64,000 bases of DNA from Clostridium tagluense (GTDB lineage Bacteria > Bacillota > Clostridia > Clostridiales > Clostridiaceae): contig NZ_BHYK01000003.1 of NCBI RefSeq assembly GCF_003865095.1, forward strand, positions 32,813-96,812, given 5' to 3'. A program made the position numbers and the translations under genes. Under the pieces are notes generated by a model, which was not told the DNA's origin, did no database searches, and saw only the letters and a program-made list of their open reading frames with translations. Positions 43,889 through 52,582 of the stretch are shown in pieces. Each line of letters opens with the position of its first letter. The first letter of the stretch is position 1.

Positions 43889-44695
43889 CTATTGAAGTAT
43901 CTTTTGAACACTTTCAGCACTTTGCTTTAAAGATGCATACAATATAGAATTACAATTAGCTAGTAAGTCAGTTTTAATAATTTGCATCATTCCGCTTGCC
44001 ATATCAATATCTTCTATGCCAGATAAAGATTTTGTTAAATTTACACCATTATTAGATGCTGATGTAATATTAGACTGTAAACTATTAGTACTTGAACCTA
44101 GACCACTTCTATATGAAAGTACTTTTGAGAGTGCCGCATCAATAACCCCCATAGATTTTTGGGATTTATCTGAATCTACAACTGAACTAGCATCTATACC
44201 TATGCTACTCACTGTCATATCCTTCATTTCTAATTTAAAAGTAGTATATGGATTATAATCAATCTGTATTACGAGTGTTTTATCACTATTCATCATCTTT
44301 ATGCCATTAAACTCTGTTTGTTCTGCTATTCCACTTATTCCATTCTTTATCTCTTGAAATTCCTTATCTACACTTTTTCTATCTTCATCAGTTAAAGTAC
44401 CATTAGAAGCTTGAACTGATATTTCCTTCATTCTATGTAAAGATTTCACTACTTCATCTAGTGCTCCATCAACTACCTGTAGCATAGAAATTGCATCTTG
44501 AGAATTTCTTTCGCCTTGAGATAAGCCTCTTATTTGAGACTTAAAACTTTCAGCTATACAAAGTCCGCCAGCATCATCCGCACCTTTTATAATTCTCTTT
44601 CCTGCGGATAGTTTCTGCATAGTACTATCTTCTCTTTTATTTTTTGATGCAACCCTATTAAGAGAATCCATTACACCATACCCATTAATAATCAT
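43889..44695 (-). CDS. divergent flagellin, 268 residues
   Basis: Flagellin-family protein clearly different from the one at 38179. MIINGYGVMDSLNRVASKNK, then MQKLSAGKRIIKGADDAGGL, the conserved LSQGERNSQDAISMLQVVDG and the C-terminal DIDMASGMMQIIKTDLLANC followed by SILYASLKQSAESVQKILQ mark both D0/D1 arms. It has cysteines at the LANCNSIL position and a GGLCIAE in the N-terminal arm, unusual in flagellins. I place the start at 44695 (AGGAT spaced 8 bp) rather than a GTG at 44704. Minor or specialised filament subunit is the likely role. Confidence 0.9.
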   Translation of the reverse strand: MIINGYGVMDSLNRVASKNKREDSTMQKLSAGKRIIKGADDAGGLCIAESFKSQIRGLSQGERNSQDAISMLQVVDGALDEVVKSLHRMKEISVQASNGTLTDEDRKSVDKEFQEIKNGISGIAEQTEFNGIKMMNSDKTLVIQIDYNPYTTFKLEMKDMTVSSIGIDASSVVDSDKSQKSMGVIDAALSKVLSYRSGLGSSTNSLQSNITSASNNGVNLTKSLSGIEDIDMASGMMQIIKTDLLANCNSILYASLKQSAESVQKILQ

Positions 44696-44741
44696 ATACT
44701 TCACATCCTATAACTATTCATTTAAAAGTTCTGCTGATTTA

Positions 44742-44768
44742 TTATCGACTTCTATTAGCAAAACTTTA
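44742..44768 (-). promoter_or_regulatory. sigma-D (FliA) promoter of the second flagellin gene
   Basis: Minus-strand TAAA (44765-44768), 16-bp spacer, TCGATAA (44742-44748), about 47 bp before the start codon. It is a weaker -10 than at the first flagellin (TCGATAA versus CCGATAT), consistent with a minor flagellin. Confidence 0.82.
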
Positions 44769-44808
44769 CATTAAAGTTTATTTTATTACTTGTCAATAAT
44801 TAAACCTT

Positions 44809-45825
44809 TTAAACCAAACCTTCTCGCTTAAGCAGTATTCTAACTTCCTCTTTGCTTAAAATGTTTTCATCTGCTGAATTATAACTACCAACCTCAGCTT
44901 TTTTATACTTCTGGTAACCATCACCGCAAGAATTTGAGTGAGCTAGTGGTAATACTGCATACATGTTTCCTAAATCAAAAGCAACTTCGGACTCTTCCAT
45001 TGTCATAAGTTCTTCAAATTTTCTTTCTCCTGCTCTTAGTCCGATAGTTTGCAAATCTACTTCTTCTCTTTTTATATTAAGCTTATTACAAGTTTCCTCA
45101 ACTACTACCTCTGCAAGATCATGTAATTTAATTACAGGCATCTTTAATACAAAAGCTTCTCCGCCTATAGATTTTTCACCTGCATCTATAATTAAACTTA
45201 CTGCTTGACTTAAAGTCATCATAAACCTAGTCATTTCAGCATCAGTAACTGTAATTTTTCTATTTTCTTCAATTTGCTTTTTAAATAGTGGTATTACTGA
45301 CCCCCTAGATCCCATAACATTTCCAAATCTTACAGCAACAAACTTAGTTCTGCAATTACCTTTATTGAAATTTGCGGCTTGTACTAATTTTTCTGCTAAA
45401 AGCTTAGTAGCTCCATAAGAATTAGCTGGGTTAATAGCTTTATCTGAACTTGTAAATACTACGCATTCTACATTATTATGCATAGCTGCTTTTATAACAT
45501 TTTCCATACCTATAATATTTGTTTTAATAGCTTCACCAGGGTTATACTCACATGCAGGCACATGTTTCATAGCTGCTAGATTAAATACTATATCTATATC
45601 ATTCATAGCCCTTTCTACCCTTTCATAATCTCGTACATCCCCAATAAGAAATCTAAAATTTTTGCCACCATTAAGTTCATTTTCCATTATAAATTGCTTA
45701 TATTCATCTCTGCTAAGTATTCTTATTACCTTTGGCTTTTGCACTATAAGTTCTTTTATAAGTCCATGTCCAATAGTGCCTGTCCCACCAATTATAAGAA
45801 TCTTTTTTCCTGTATAATATCCCAT
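44809..45825 (-). CDS. UDP-GlcNAc 4,6-dehydratase family protein (PseB/CapD-like)
   Basis: 338-residue extended short-chain dehydrogenase, cytosolic. NAD-binding GGTGTIGHG is at residues 12-20, the PseB-family phrases are FLIGDVRDYERVERAMNDID, NLAAMKHVPACEYNP and SSDKAINPANSYGATKLLAE, and the SYGATK tyrosine-lysine pair is catalytic. Family members make UDP-4-keto-6-deoxy sugars, step 1 of pseudaminic acid (PseB) or of FucNAc-type sugars (CapE); the island context favours pseudaminic acid. The ATG at 45825 follows AGGAGAGGTAGT; an upstream start at 45876 would add an Asn-run encoded by an AAT repeat. Two decayed copies lie at 50295 and 57690. Confidence 0.85.
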   Translation of the reverse strand: MGYYTGKKILIIGGTGTIGHGLIKELIVQKPKVIRILSRDEYKQFIMENELNGGKNFRFLIGDVRDYERVERAMNDIDIVFNLAAMKHVPACEYNPGEAIKTNIIGMENVIKAAMHNNVECVVFTSSDKAINPANSYGATKLLAEKLVQAANFNKGNCRTKFVAVRFGNVMGSRGSVIPLFKKQIEENRKITVTDAEMTRFMMTLSQAVSLIIDAGEKSIGGEAFVLKMPVIKLHDLAEVVVEETCNKLNIKREEVDLQTIGLRAGERKFEELMTMEESEVAFDLGNMYAVLPLAHSNSCGDGYQKYKKAEVGSYNSADENILSKEEVRILLKREGLV

Positions 45826-45856
45826 ACTACCTCTCCTACTACAATTATTATTATTA

Positions 45857-46864
45857 TTATTTAAATAACTTTGCACCTTTTATCCACTGCTCTGTCTCTT
45901 CTATTCCCTGCTCTAGAGTAAACTCTGGCTTCCAATCCATAAGCTCTCTCGCCTTATTATAGTTACATTTAAGTTTCATAATTTCACTTTGTGGATGAAT
46001 ATGTTTTACATGATTTATTTCAACTCTTTTATTTGTTATAATCTCTGCAAGTTCATTAACAGTAACATCCCTACCAGTGCCTGCATTTACTAATTCACCA
46101 TTTACCTTTTGTGAATAACCTGTCATAACAACAAATCTAGCACAATCCTTAACATAAAGTAAATCTCTTGTCTGCTCCCCATTTCCATATATATTTATAT
46201 CTCTTCCGTGAATTGAATTGTTTATAAATATAGCAACAACTCCGCCTTCCCCACCAGTCTTTTGAAAAGGTCCATAGGTATTAAAAGGTCTTATAACTAC
46301 AGTTGGAAGTTTATACGCATTATAATATGAAAGCACCATGTTTTCAGCTGCTATTTTGCTTCCTCCATAAGGTGACACAGGTTTTGTAGGATGACTTTCA
46401 TCTATTCCACTATCATCTGCTACATCATAAACCATGCAGGTACTCATAAATACTACCTTGCATGGGTAAGTATCCTCCCTCGCATCTAAAACCCATCCAT
46501 CGCCATCCATTCTTCCATTTTTACCAAACATCTGAACTTTAGCTTTTTCCAAAATATTAAAAGTTCCAACAGTATCATTAAAAAAAGTAGTTCTTGGATC
46601 ATCTATACTGTCTTGAACATTTATAGACGCTGCTAAATGATATATCAAATCATATTTTTCTTTAAAAACTTCATCTAAAGTCTTCTCTCTTTGTATATCT
46701 CCTTTTATAAATCTAAAACTATTATTTCCCTGAAACTCTTGTATATTTTCAAGTCCACCATTTGATAAATTATCTAACGCAGTTATTCTATGACCATCTT
46801 CTAATAGTCTTTTAACCACCCATCTGCCTATAAATCCAGCGCCTCCAGTTACTAATATATTCAT
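45857..46864 (-). CDS. NAD-dependent sugar epimerase/dehydratase
   Basis: 335-residue extended SDR enzyme. MNILVTGGAGFIGRWVVKRL with the GxxGxxG NAD motif, YHLAASINVQDS, the catalytic SPYGGSKIAAENM (YxxxK), and RPFNTYGPFQKTGGEGGVVA mark the RfbB/GalE/LegB group. The substrate is not readable from the motifs; dTDP- or UDP-/GDP-sugar 4,6-dehydratase or 4-epimerase are all possible. It is followed by the PseB-like gene 31 bp on. Start at 46864, spaced from AGGAG; a start at 46873 would touch the site. Confidence 0.82.
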   Translation of the reverse strand: MNILVTGGAGFIGRWVVKRLLEDGHRITALDNLSNGGLENIQEFQGNNSFRFIKGDIQREKTLDEVFKEKYDLIYHLAASINVQDSIDDPRTTFFNDTVGTFNILEKAKVQMFGKNGRMDGDGWVLDAREDTYPCKVVFMSTCMVYDVADDSGIDESHPTKPVSPYGGSKIAAENMVLSYYNAYKLPTVVIRPFNTYGPFQKTGGEGGVVAIFINNSIHGRDINIYGNGEQTRDLLYVKDCARFVVMTGYSQKVNGELVNAGTGRDVTVNELAEIITNKRVEINHVKHIHPQSEIMKLKCNYNKARELMDWKPEFTLEQGIEETEQWIKGAKLFK

Positions 46865-46899
46865 ATGTATCATCTCCTCTTAAATATAATTTATATTTT

Positions 46900-48117
46900 T
46901 TAATTTTTAATTAAAACTATCATATATGAAAGTGTATTAAATTTATTTTCATTGAGTGCATCTATAAAGGATTTAATAAACATACTATTATGCAGCACAG
47001 CCCTTGAAAAAGAATAAATTAAATCAATAACCATTGTATCCGTTAATTCTTTATCACAAGAAGCCATTCCTGTTAACAATAATCTAATGATACTATAATT
47101 TAACACTAAAATCATATATTCATTAAAAAAATTATCATCTCTGTATGGAAACATTCTTTGAAATACATCATTCACTAAGTAATTTTCAAAAATATATTCC
47201 CTATCCTTTATATATGGCTGATAATACTCTTTTGTTGCCTCTTTGTAAGCTTTTATACATTCATCAATTTGAATTTCACCTTCAATACCTAGACCTTTTT
47301 TAAATTTTTCTATATGCTCCACATAATTCTTTCTTAAAGTACCATTAGAAGAAAAAGCTATTATTTGTTCTAAAATTTTCATTTGAATTTCTAAATTATT
47401 AGGTAGTGAATCTATAAGTTCCTTTAATTCATCAATATCTATCTTATTTACATAATAATCTATGTGATCTGGTATACTTTCTAATCTACCATTTTTTTTA
47501 GATTCTTCTATTTTATTTATCATAAGTCCTACTAATATCAATCTTTGTTCAATAGATAATTTTCTGTTTTGAAGTATAGTTATTGCCCCTACCCTTATAT
47601 CCCAAAAATAATTATATATAGGTGTTAATTTAGTATCAATTACAATACCTATACTATTATTTAAATCTTTATCTGTCTCAACTTCTTCAAATGCCAGTAA
47701 CTCCTTGTTAAATAAAACAAGCTTTACAACTTCAGGACATGACATATCTAGTGAAACTTCAAAATTAGAATCCACTTTAGCGTAAAGTCTTGGATAATTC
47801 TTACAAGTTAATGATAAATATTCTTCACCTAAGTCTCTATGTATCTTACACAGCTTTTCCTCACATTGAAAAGGACAGCTTTTATCTTTTTCAATAGATA
47901 TATATGCGTAGTCATTAAATGTTTTTCTATCCTTATCTATTAATATATGTCTACTTAATTCATTTCTTAAAGCGGTTTTCTGCACTTTTTTACACTTTTT
48001 ATATGTATCTTTATCTATTGTAACTTTCCATCCATAACAGCAATCATCCTTACAATCTAAACTTGTACAATGAAAATTTTTCATGTATTCTGGCATAAGA
48101 ATTATATTATTATTCAT
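46900..48117 (-). CDS. fliB: flagellin lysine-N-methylase FliB
   Basis: 405-residue FliB-family protein that methylates surface lysines of flagellin. The N-terminal cysteine cluster is MPEYMKNFHCTSLDCKDDCC followed by YGWKVTIDKDTY; further cysteines lie in KSCPFQCEEKLCKIHRDLG and YLSLTCKNYPRLYA, the CxxxC-type pattern of the family that may bind a metal cluster. In Salmonella fliB is next to flagellin; here it sits inside the glycosylation island. Start at 48117, five bases after AGGAG. Confidence 0.92.
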   Translation of the reverse strand: MNNNIILMPEYMKNFHCTSLDCKDDCCYGWKVTIDKDTYKKCKKVQKTALRNELSRHILIDKDRKTFNDYAYISIEKDKSCPFQCEEKLCKIHRDLGEEYLSLTCKNYPRLYAKVDSNFEVSLDMSCPEVVKLVLFNKELLAFEEVETDKDLNNSIGIVIDTKLTPIYNYFWDIRVGAITILQNRKLSIEQRLILVGLMINKIEESKKNGRLESIPDHIDYYVNKIDIDELKELIDSLPNNLEIQMKILEQIIAFSSNGTLRKNYVEHIEKFKKGLGIEGEIQIDECIKAYKEATKEYYQPYIKDREYIFENYLVNDVFQRMFPYRDDNFFNEYMILVLNYSIIRLLLTGMASCDKELTDTMVIDLIYSFSRAVLHNSMFIKSFIDALNENKFNTLSYMIVLIKN

Positions 48118-48377
48118 AATTTCTCCTTTGATTTTAGTAATTTTTTTTATTAACAACAATTTATATAAATTACCATATTATTATTAATTAAATCTATAAT
48201 TTACTTGTTACATATATTATCGTAGTTTTTAAAGTATTCTTAAATGTTTTGTGGTTTGTGACAATAATAAAAGAGGCATCCGTCACTTTAAGCAATATCC
48301 TTAAGTAACAGCTACCTCCTATTTTCTTAATAAATGCAATATTTACACTAGTAATGAACTCATCACCTAAAATGTGG

Positions 48378-49000
48378 TTAAATAAGCTTATCTTCTTTTA
48401 TAAACTTCCAATCCATAGGTGTGCCTTTCTTTAAATCCATTTTCACTGTTTTTCCTAATATATCTTTTATGTACTTAGTCTTCATACCAAATCCTGATCT
48501 TATACTTCTTATATTTTCTTCAGTAAGCAGCTCACCCTCTTTTATATCCTTAACTACAAATAAACTCCTTGAATGTTCTTTACTCTTTTTTTTGCTTTTC
48601 AGTAAGCTCATAAGTAACTTTTCCTAAGGCCTTTTCCACATTTCTTATATCTTCAACCATCTTTTTAAATTCTTTAGGTTCCATAGAAAAAGCTGCATCC
48701 GGTCCCTTTTCGTCTCTATTTAAAATAAAATGTTTTTCTATAACCATAGCACCTAATGCTACTGCTGCTATGGACACTGCACTCCCTAAAGTATAATCTG
48801 AAAGTCCAGTAATTACATCAAAGGTCTCAGCTATATTAGGCATAGTTTTTAAATTCACTTCTTCCATTGGTGATTGATAGGGACTTGTACACTTTAAAAG
48901 GATTATTTGATTGTTCCCCTAAAGGTGATGAAAAACAAATAAGTCCTTCTTTTTCTGCAATTTCCTTAAGTTTTGGCTGCCAATGTTCATACTTTTTACC
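48378..49000 (-). pseudogene. decayed copy of pseI (pseudaminic acid synthase)
   Basis: It aligns closely with the C-terminal half of the intact pseI at 50600-51655. Right to left: a short N-terminal patch (around 48900-48995), an internal deletion of roughly 200 bp after the codons for CTS(A)Y, then EEVNLKTMPNIAETFDVITG and EKHFILNRDEKGPDAAFSME, a frameshift in a homopolymer (T8 here, T7 in the intact gene, plus strand near 48590) and the SAF domain ending KGTPMDWKFIKEDKLI. It is a pseudogene from duplication of a pseI region. No function expected. Confidence 0.9.
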
Positions 49001-49068
49001 TTAATATTATAACTCCTATGTCAAATTTATAAATCATTATTATGACTAGTGTAAAATCATATTTTCAT

Positions 49069-50231
49069 TTATTCTTCACCTAAGTTTAATATATGTAGAA
49101 GTTCTTCTCTGGAATCACTTCTACATATATAATAACCTAATCTATCTGCATTACTCCTTAGTAAAGGTTTTTCACTAACATCAAATAACTTTTCAAACTT
49201 AACCAAGTCTTTATTATTAATTATACTTGTATAGTTTTCACAAAATAATTTATAATTACTAGGTATTATATACTGTACTCCCGCAAAATAATTATTAGTT
49301 TTATCTATTTTAATTTCTTCACCTATAGCTATATTAACTATATTAACTATATTTTCATACATATTAACACCAGTTGATAACGGAACAAGTTTACTTGTAA
49401 TAAAGTCCCCACCTAACCTTGCCGATGTTTCAACTACAATTGCTCCTTTCTTTGTAAGTTTTACTTCCGTATGACTACCATTGTTACTTACCCCTATAGC
49501 TTGTAATGTCCTTAATGTTACTTCTTCTATTTTTTTCTATCAACATCATTTAACTTTGCTGGAACTATGTGTCTTGTTTCTACAAAATAAGGATCACCTA
49601 ATATGGTTTTTTCTGTAATGCTCACTACATATGTTTTCCCATTTTGAGTTAATGTTTCTACACTATATTCTTTTCCAGATAAATATTCTTCTATCATAAC
49701 GACACCATTTTTAGAGGATTCTAACGATTCCGTCAATGCTCTTTCTAACCTAAACTTATCATTAACCTTTATAACTCCTCTACTTCCTGTTGCATCTATT
49801 GGTTTCATAACTACAGGAAACTCTATCTCCTGTATATTTAATTTATTTAACTCTTCCTTATTCTTAACTGTACAATAAAATGGAACAGGTATCCCATTTT
49901 GTTTCATTTTTTCCCTTAGAAGAAATTTGTTTTGAGAATAAATAGCTGTCATCCTAGTTATGCCTGGTATATTCATATTCTCAGATACATATGCTATTGT
50001 TTCTAATCTGTCTTCTCCTAATGTTAAAATACCATCTACATTATTTTTTTTACAAATTTCCAATATTTTTTCTTTATCCAACCCATTTACTTGAAAAAAT
50101 TCATCTGCATATTTTTTATTAACATCATTAATATTTTTATCAGTAATAATAATTTTTAGTTTTTTTTGTCTGCAAATATCTAAAATTGGTATAGTTAATT
50201 TATTACTTCCAACTATTAATATAGTTTTCAT
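49069..50231 (-). pseudogene. ATP-grasp enzyme gene interrupted at an A7 tract
   Basis: Upstream frame: MKTILIVGSNKLTIPILDIC, PreATP-grasp domain, then VVMKPIDATGSRGVIKV (ATP lid) and NGVVMIEEYLSGKEYSVET, up to DVDRKK-stop at 49527. The adjacent frame continues IEEVTLRTLQAIGVSNNGSH, VETSARLGGDFITSKLVPLS and down to HILNLGEE at 49069. Joining needs one extra A in the run AGAAAAAAATAG (plus-strand T7, 49530-49536). The result, about 388 residues, has the normal length of carbamoyl-phosphate-synthase-like ATP-grasp ligases. The run could be phase-variable, a true mutation or an assembly error. A ligase in this place may add an amino acid or acyl group to the sugar; inference only. Confidence 0.75.
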
Positions 50232-50294
50232 AAAATCCGCCCCCATTAATTAAACTATAGTTTTTAGTTAACTCTCTCCACCAAGAGATTTTCT

Positions 50295-50590
50295 ACCAAC
50301 CGTCATAATAAGTTTTACTGATTGACTTAAAGTCATCATAAATCTCGTCATATTAGAATCTATAACAGTTATCTTGCTAACATCCTATATCTGTTTTTTT
50401 AAAAGCGGAATTATAGAACATCTTTATCCCATTACACTTCCCAATCTAACTGCAACAAATTTAATTTCGTCCTACCTTTACTATAATCAGCCACTTGTAC
50501 TAATTTTTCTGCTAAAAGCTTAGTATCCCCATAAAAGTTATTAGTATTTATTACTTCTGAATGATTCCATTCACATGCTTAAACCTTATA
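50295..50590 (-). pseudogene. decayed fragment of the pseB-like dehydratase gene
   Basis: It aligns with 45195-45560 of the intact gene: plus-strand TTGACTTAAAGTCATCATAA and CTTGTACTAATTTTTCTGCT with AAAAGCTTAGT are shared, and the end CATTCACATGC matches the ACTCACATGC of the intact copy. It carries stops and small deletions. It sits directly downstream of intact pseI, so a pseI-pseB neighbourhood once existed here. Confidence 0.85.
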
Positions 50591-50599
50591 AATGAATAT

Positions 50600-51655
50600 T
50601 TATTCTTTTATGAACTTCCAATCCATAGGTGTTCCCTTTTTCAAATCCATTTTCACTGTTTTACCCAATATATCTTTTATGTACTTAGTTTTCATACCAT
50701 ATCCTGGTCTTATACTTCTTACATTTTCTCTAGTAAATAACTCTCCCTCTTTTATATCATTAACTACAAATAAACTCCTTGAGTGTTCTTTACTCTTTTT
50801 TTGCTTTTCAGTAAGTTCATAAGTAACTTTTCCTAAAGCCTTTTCCACACTTCTTATATCTTCAACCATCTTTTTAAATTCCTCAGGTTCCATAGAAAAA
50901 GCTGCATCTGGTCCCTTTTCATCTCTGTTTAAAATAAAATGTTTTTCTATAACTTTAGCGCCGAATGCTACTGCTGCTATGGACACTGCACTCCCTAAAG
51001 TATGATCTGAAAGTCCAGTGATTACATCAAAGGTTTCAGCTAAATTAGGCATAGTTTTCAAATTTACTTCTTCCATTGGTGATGGATAAGCGCTTGTACA
51101 CTTTAAAAGTATTATTTGATTGTTCCCCATCCGCCTACAAGCATTTACCGCTTCTTCTATATCACATAAAGTAGCTATACCCGTTGACATTATAACTGGT
51201 TTCCCTTTAGACGCTATATATTCTATAAATGGTATGTCAGTTATTTCAAAGGAAGCTACTTTATAAGCTGGAACATCCATCTTCTCTAAAAAATCTACTG
51301 CCGTGTTATCAAAAGGAGAAGAAAAACATATTAATCCTTCCTCTTCTGCTATTTTTTTAAGTTTAGGCTGCCAATCCCATGGAGTATAAGCTTGTTCATA
51401 CAATTTATATAATGTAGTTCCATCCCATATTGTTCCTTGTTTTATTTGAAAATACTCGTTGTCACAATCTATAGTTATAGTATCTGAAGTATACGTTTGA
51501 AGTTTTATAGCATCTGCTCCACACTTTCTTGCAGCCTTAATAAGCTTTACCGCATTATCAAAATTTTGGAGATGATTTGCTGACATTTCTGCTATTATAA
51601 AAACAGGGTTATTTTCTCCTATAATTCTATTTCCGATTTTGATTTCATTTTTCAT
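50600..51655 (-). CDS. pseI: pseudaminic acid synthase PseI
   Basis: 351-residue NeuB-family enzyme that condenses 2,4-diacetamido-2,4,6-trideoxy-altrose with phosphoenolpyruvate to give pseudaminic acid. PVFIIAEMSANHLQNFDNAV, ADAIKLQTYTSDTITID, YEQAYTPWDWQPKLKKIAEE and GLICFSSPFDNTAVDFLEKM are PseI signatures (YTPWxW separates it from NeuB/LegI). NeuB barrel about 1-240; C-terminal SAF (antifreeze-like) domain from about 285 with SRSLFVVNDIKEGE. The ATG at 51655 follows AGGAG; the frame is open upstream into a fossil of pseG (51656-51721) that should not be counted as part of this protein. Confidence 0.93.
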   Translation of the reverse strand: MKNEIKIGNRIIGENNPVFIIAEMSANHLQNFDNAVKLIKAARKCGADAIKLQTYTSDTITIDCDNEYFQIKQGTIWDGTTLYKLYEQAYTPWDWQPKLKKIAEEEGLICFSSPFDNTAVDFLEKMDVPAYKVASFEITDIPFIEYIASKGKPVIMSTGIATLCDIEEAVNACRRMGNNQIILLKCTSAYPSPMEEVNLKTMPNLAETFDVITGLSDHTLGSAVSIAAVAFGAKVIEKHFILNRDEKGPDAAFSMEPEEFKKMVEDIRSVEKALGKVTYELTEKQKKSKEHSRSLFVVNDIKEGELFTRENVRSIRPGYGMKTKYIKDILGKTVKMDLKKGTPMDWKFIKE

Positions 51656-51721
51656 ATTATCATCTCCTATATGTCCCATGCCAATTGTAGTTTCTCCGTT
51701 TGCATGAACGACTATTTTCAA
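51656..51721 (-). pseudogene. fossil N-terminus of pseG in frame with pseI
   Basis: Read from TTG at 51721, the codons give KIVVHANGETTIGMGHIG, matching the start of intact PseG (KIAIRADGGKNIGMGHIM, encoded at 57667). It runs in frame into pseI without a stop, but the pseI ribosome site (AGGAG) overlaps its end. It shows that a complete pseG once preceded this pseI, as in a pseG-pseI operon. Confidence 0.8.
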
Positions 51722-51829
51722 AGGTATTAGCCACCTTATAAGGTGTATTATTTTAGGTCCTATAAGTAAAAACTACTAAACTGATTTTGCTAGTAGTTCC
51801 TATCTATAACTTTCACCTAACTGATCTTT

Positions 51830-52582
51830 CTATTTTAAAGAATGTGCAACTTCATCTTTAATTACTTCTATATTAAAATTAATTTTATAATCTCTAAATT
51901 TCAAAATTCTTTCATAATCTTCTATATAATCAACCTCTGCCCAAAATTTATCACTTATATCTCTTACATAAATATTATGTTTTTTAATTAGTGAATATAA
52001 AACATCCTCCCACCATATACCATGATGTTGATTTTTTATTAAGTTTTCTAACTGAGCTTTAAAAACAGGCAAAAACTTTTTACTAATTTTAGCTATACCA
52101 ACATATTCTCCTGATATATCATCTCCTGCTAACTCTTTACCATATTTCATTAATTTACTATCTTCATAATAAAATTTATAATCTGCTTCTTCTTTTCTTG
52201 TACTGTCACACAATAAAACAGGGTCTAACTTTTCTTCTAACATAATTTGAAGTACAGAAGTCTCAAAGAACACATCACCATTCATTATTATAACATCATC
52301 ATCAAGAAAGTCCTTAGCAACCCATGCTGATGCAATACTGTTTGTTACATCATAAAAGTAATTATAGTAGAACTTTACATCAAAATCCTTTAATAATTCT
52401 TCTACAACTTCTCCCCTATACCCTAAAACCATTGCAATTTCATTTATGCCACTTTTTTTAAGTTCCTTTATTGTATTTACTATTAATGAAATATTCCCAA
52501 TGTCTACTGTGCACTTCGGTCTGTCTGATAAATATCTACTTATTCTTGTTCCCCTACCAGCAGCCATTATAAGCGCTTTCAT
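51830..52582 (-). CDS. LicC/PntC-like nucleotidyltransferase (CTP-type)
   Basis: 250-residue NTP transferase. MKALIMAAGRGTRISRYLSD with RPKCTVDI is the nucleotide-binding signature of the LicC/MobA/RfbA fold; the metal-binding aspartates are in DVIIMNGDVFFETSV, and FWAEVDYIEDYERI is typical of the phosphocholine cytidylyltransferase branch (EVDxxEDY). Such enzymes activate phosphocholine or phosphonates such as 2-aminoethylphosphonate as CMP/CDP derivatives. Its ATG overlaps the stop of the aminotransferase gene by 4 bp (ATGA), implying coupled synthesis and a shared pathway. Substrate is inference. Confidence 0.82.
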   Translation of the reverse strand: MKALIMAAGRGTRISRYLSDRPKCTVDIGNISLIVNTIKELKKSGINEIAMVLGYRGEVVEELLKDFDVKFYYNYFYDVTNSIASAWVAKDFLDDDVIIMNGDVFFETSVLQIMLEEKLDPVLLCDSTRKEEADYKFYYEDSKLMKYGKELAGDDISGEYVGIAKISKKFLPVFKAQLENLIKNQHHGIWWEDVLYSLIKKHNIYVRDISDKFWAEVDYIEDYERILKFRDYKINFNIEVIKDEVAHSLK

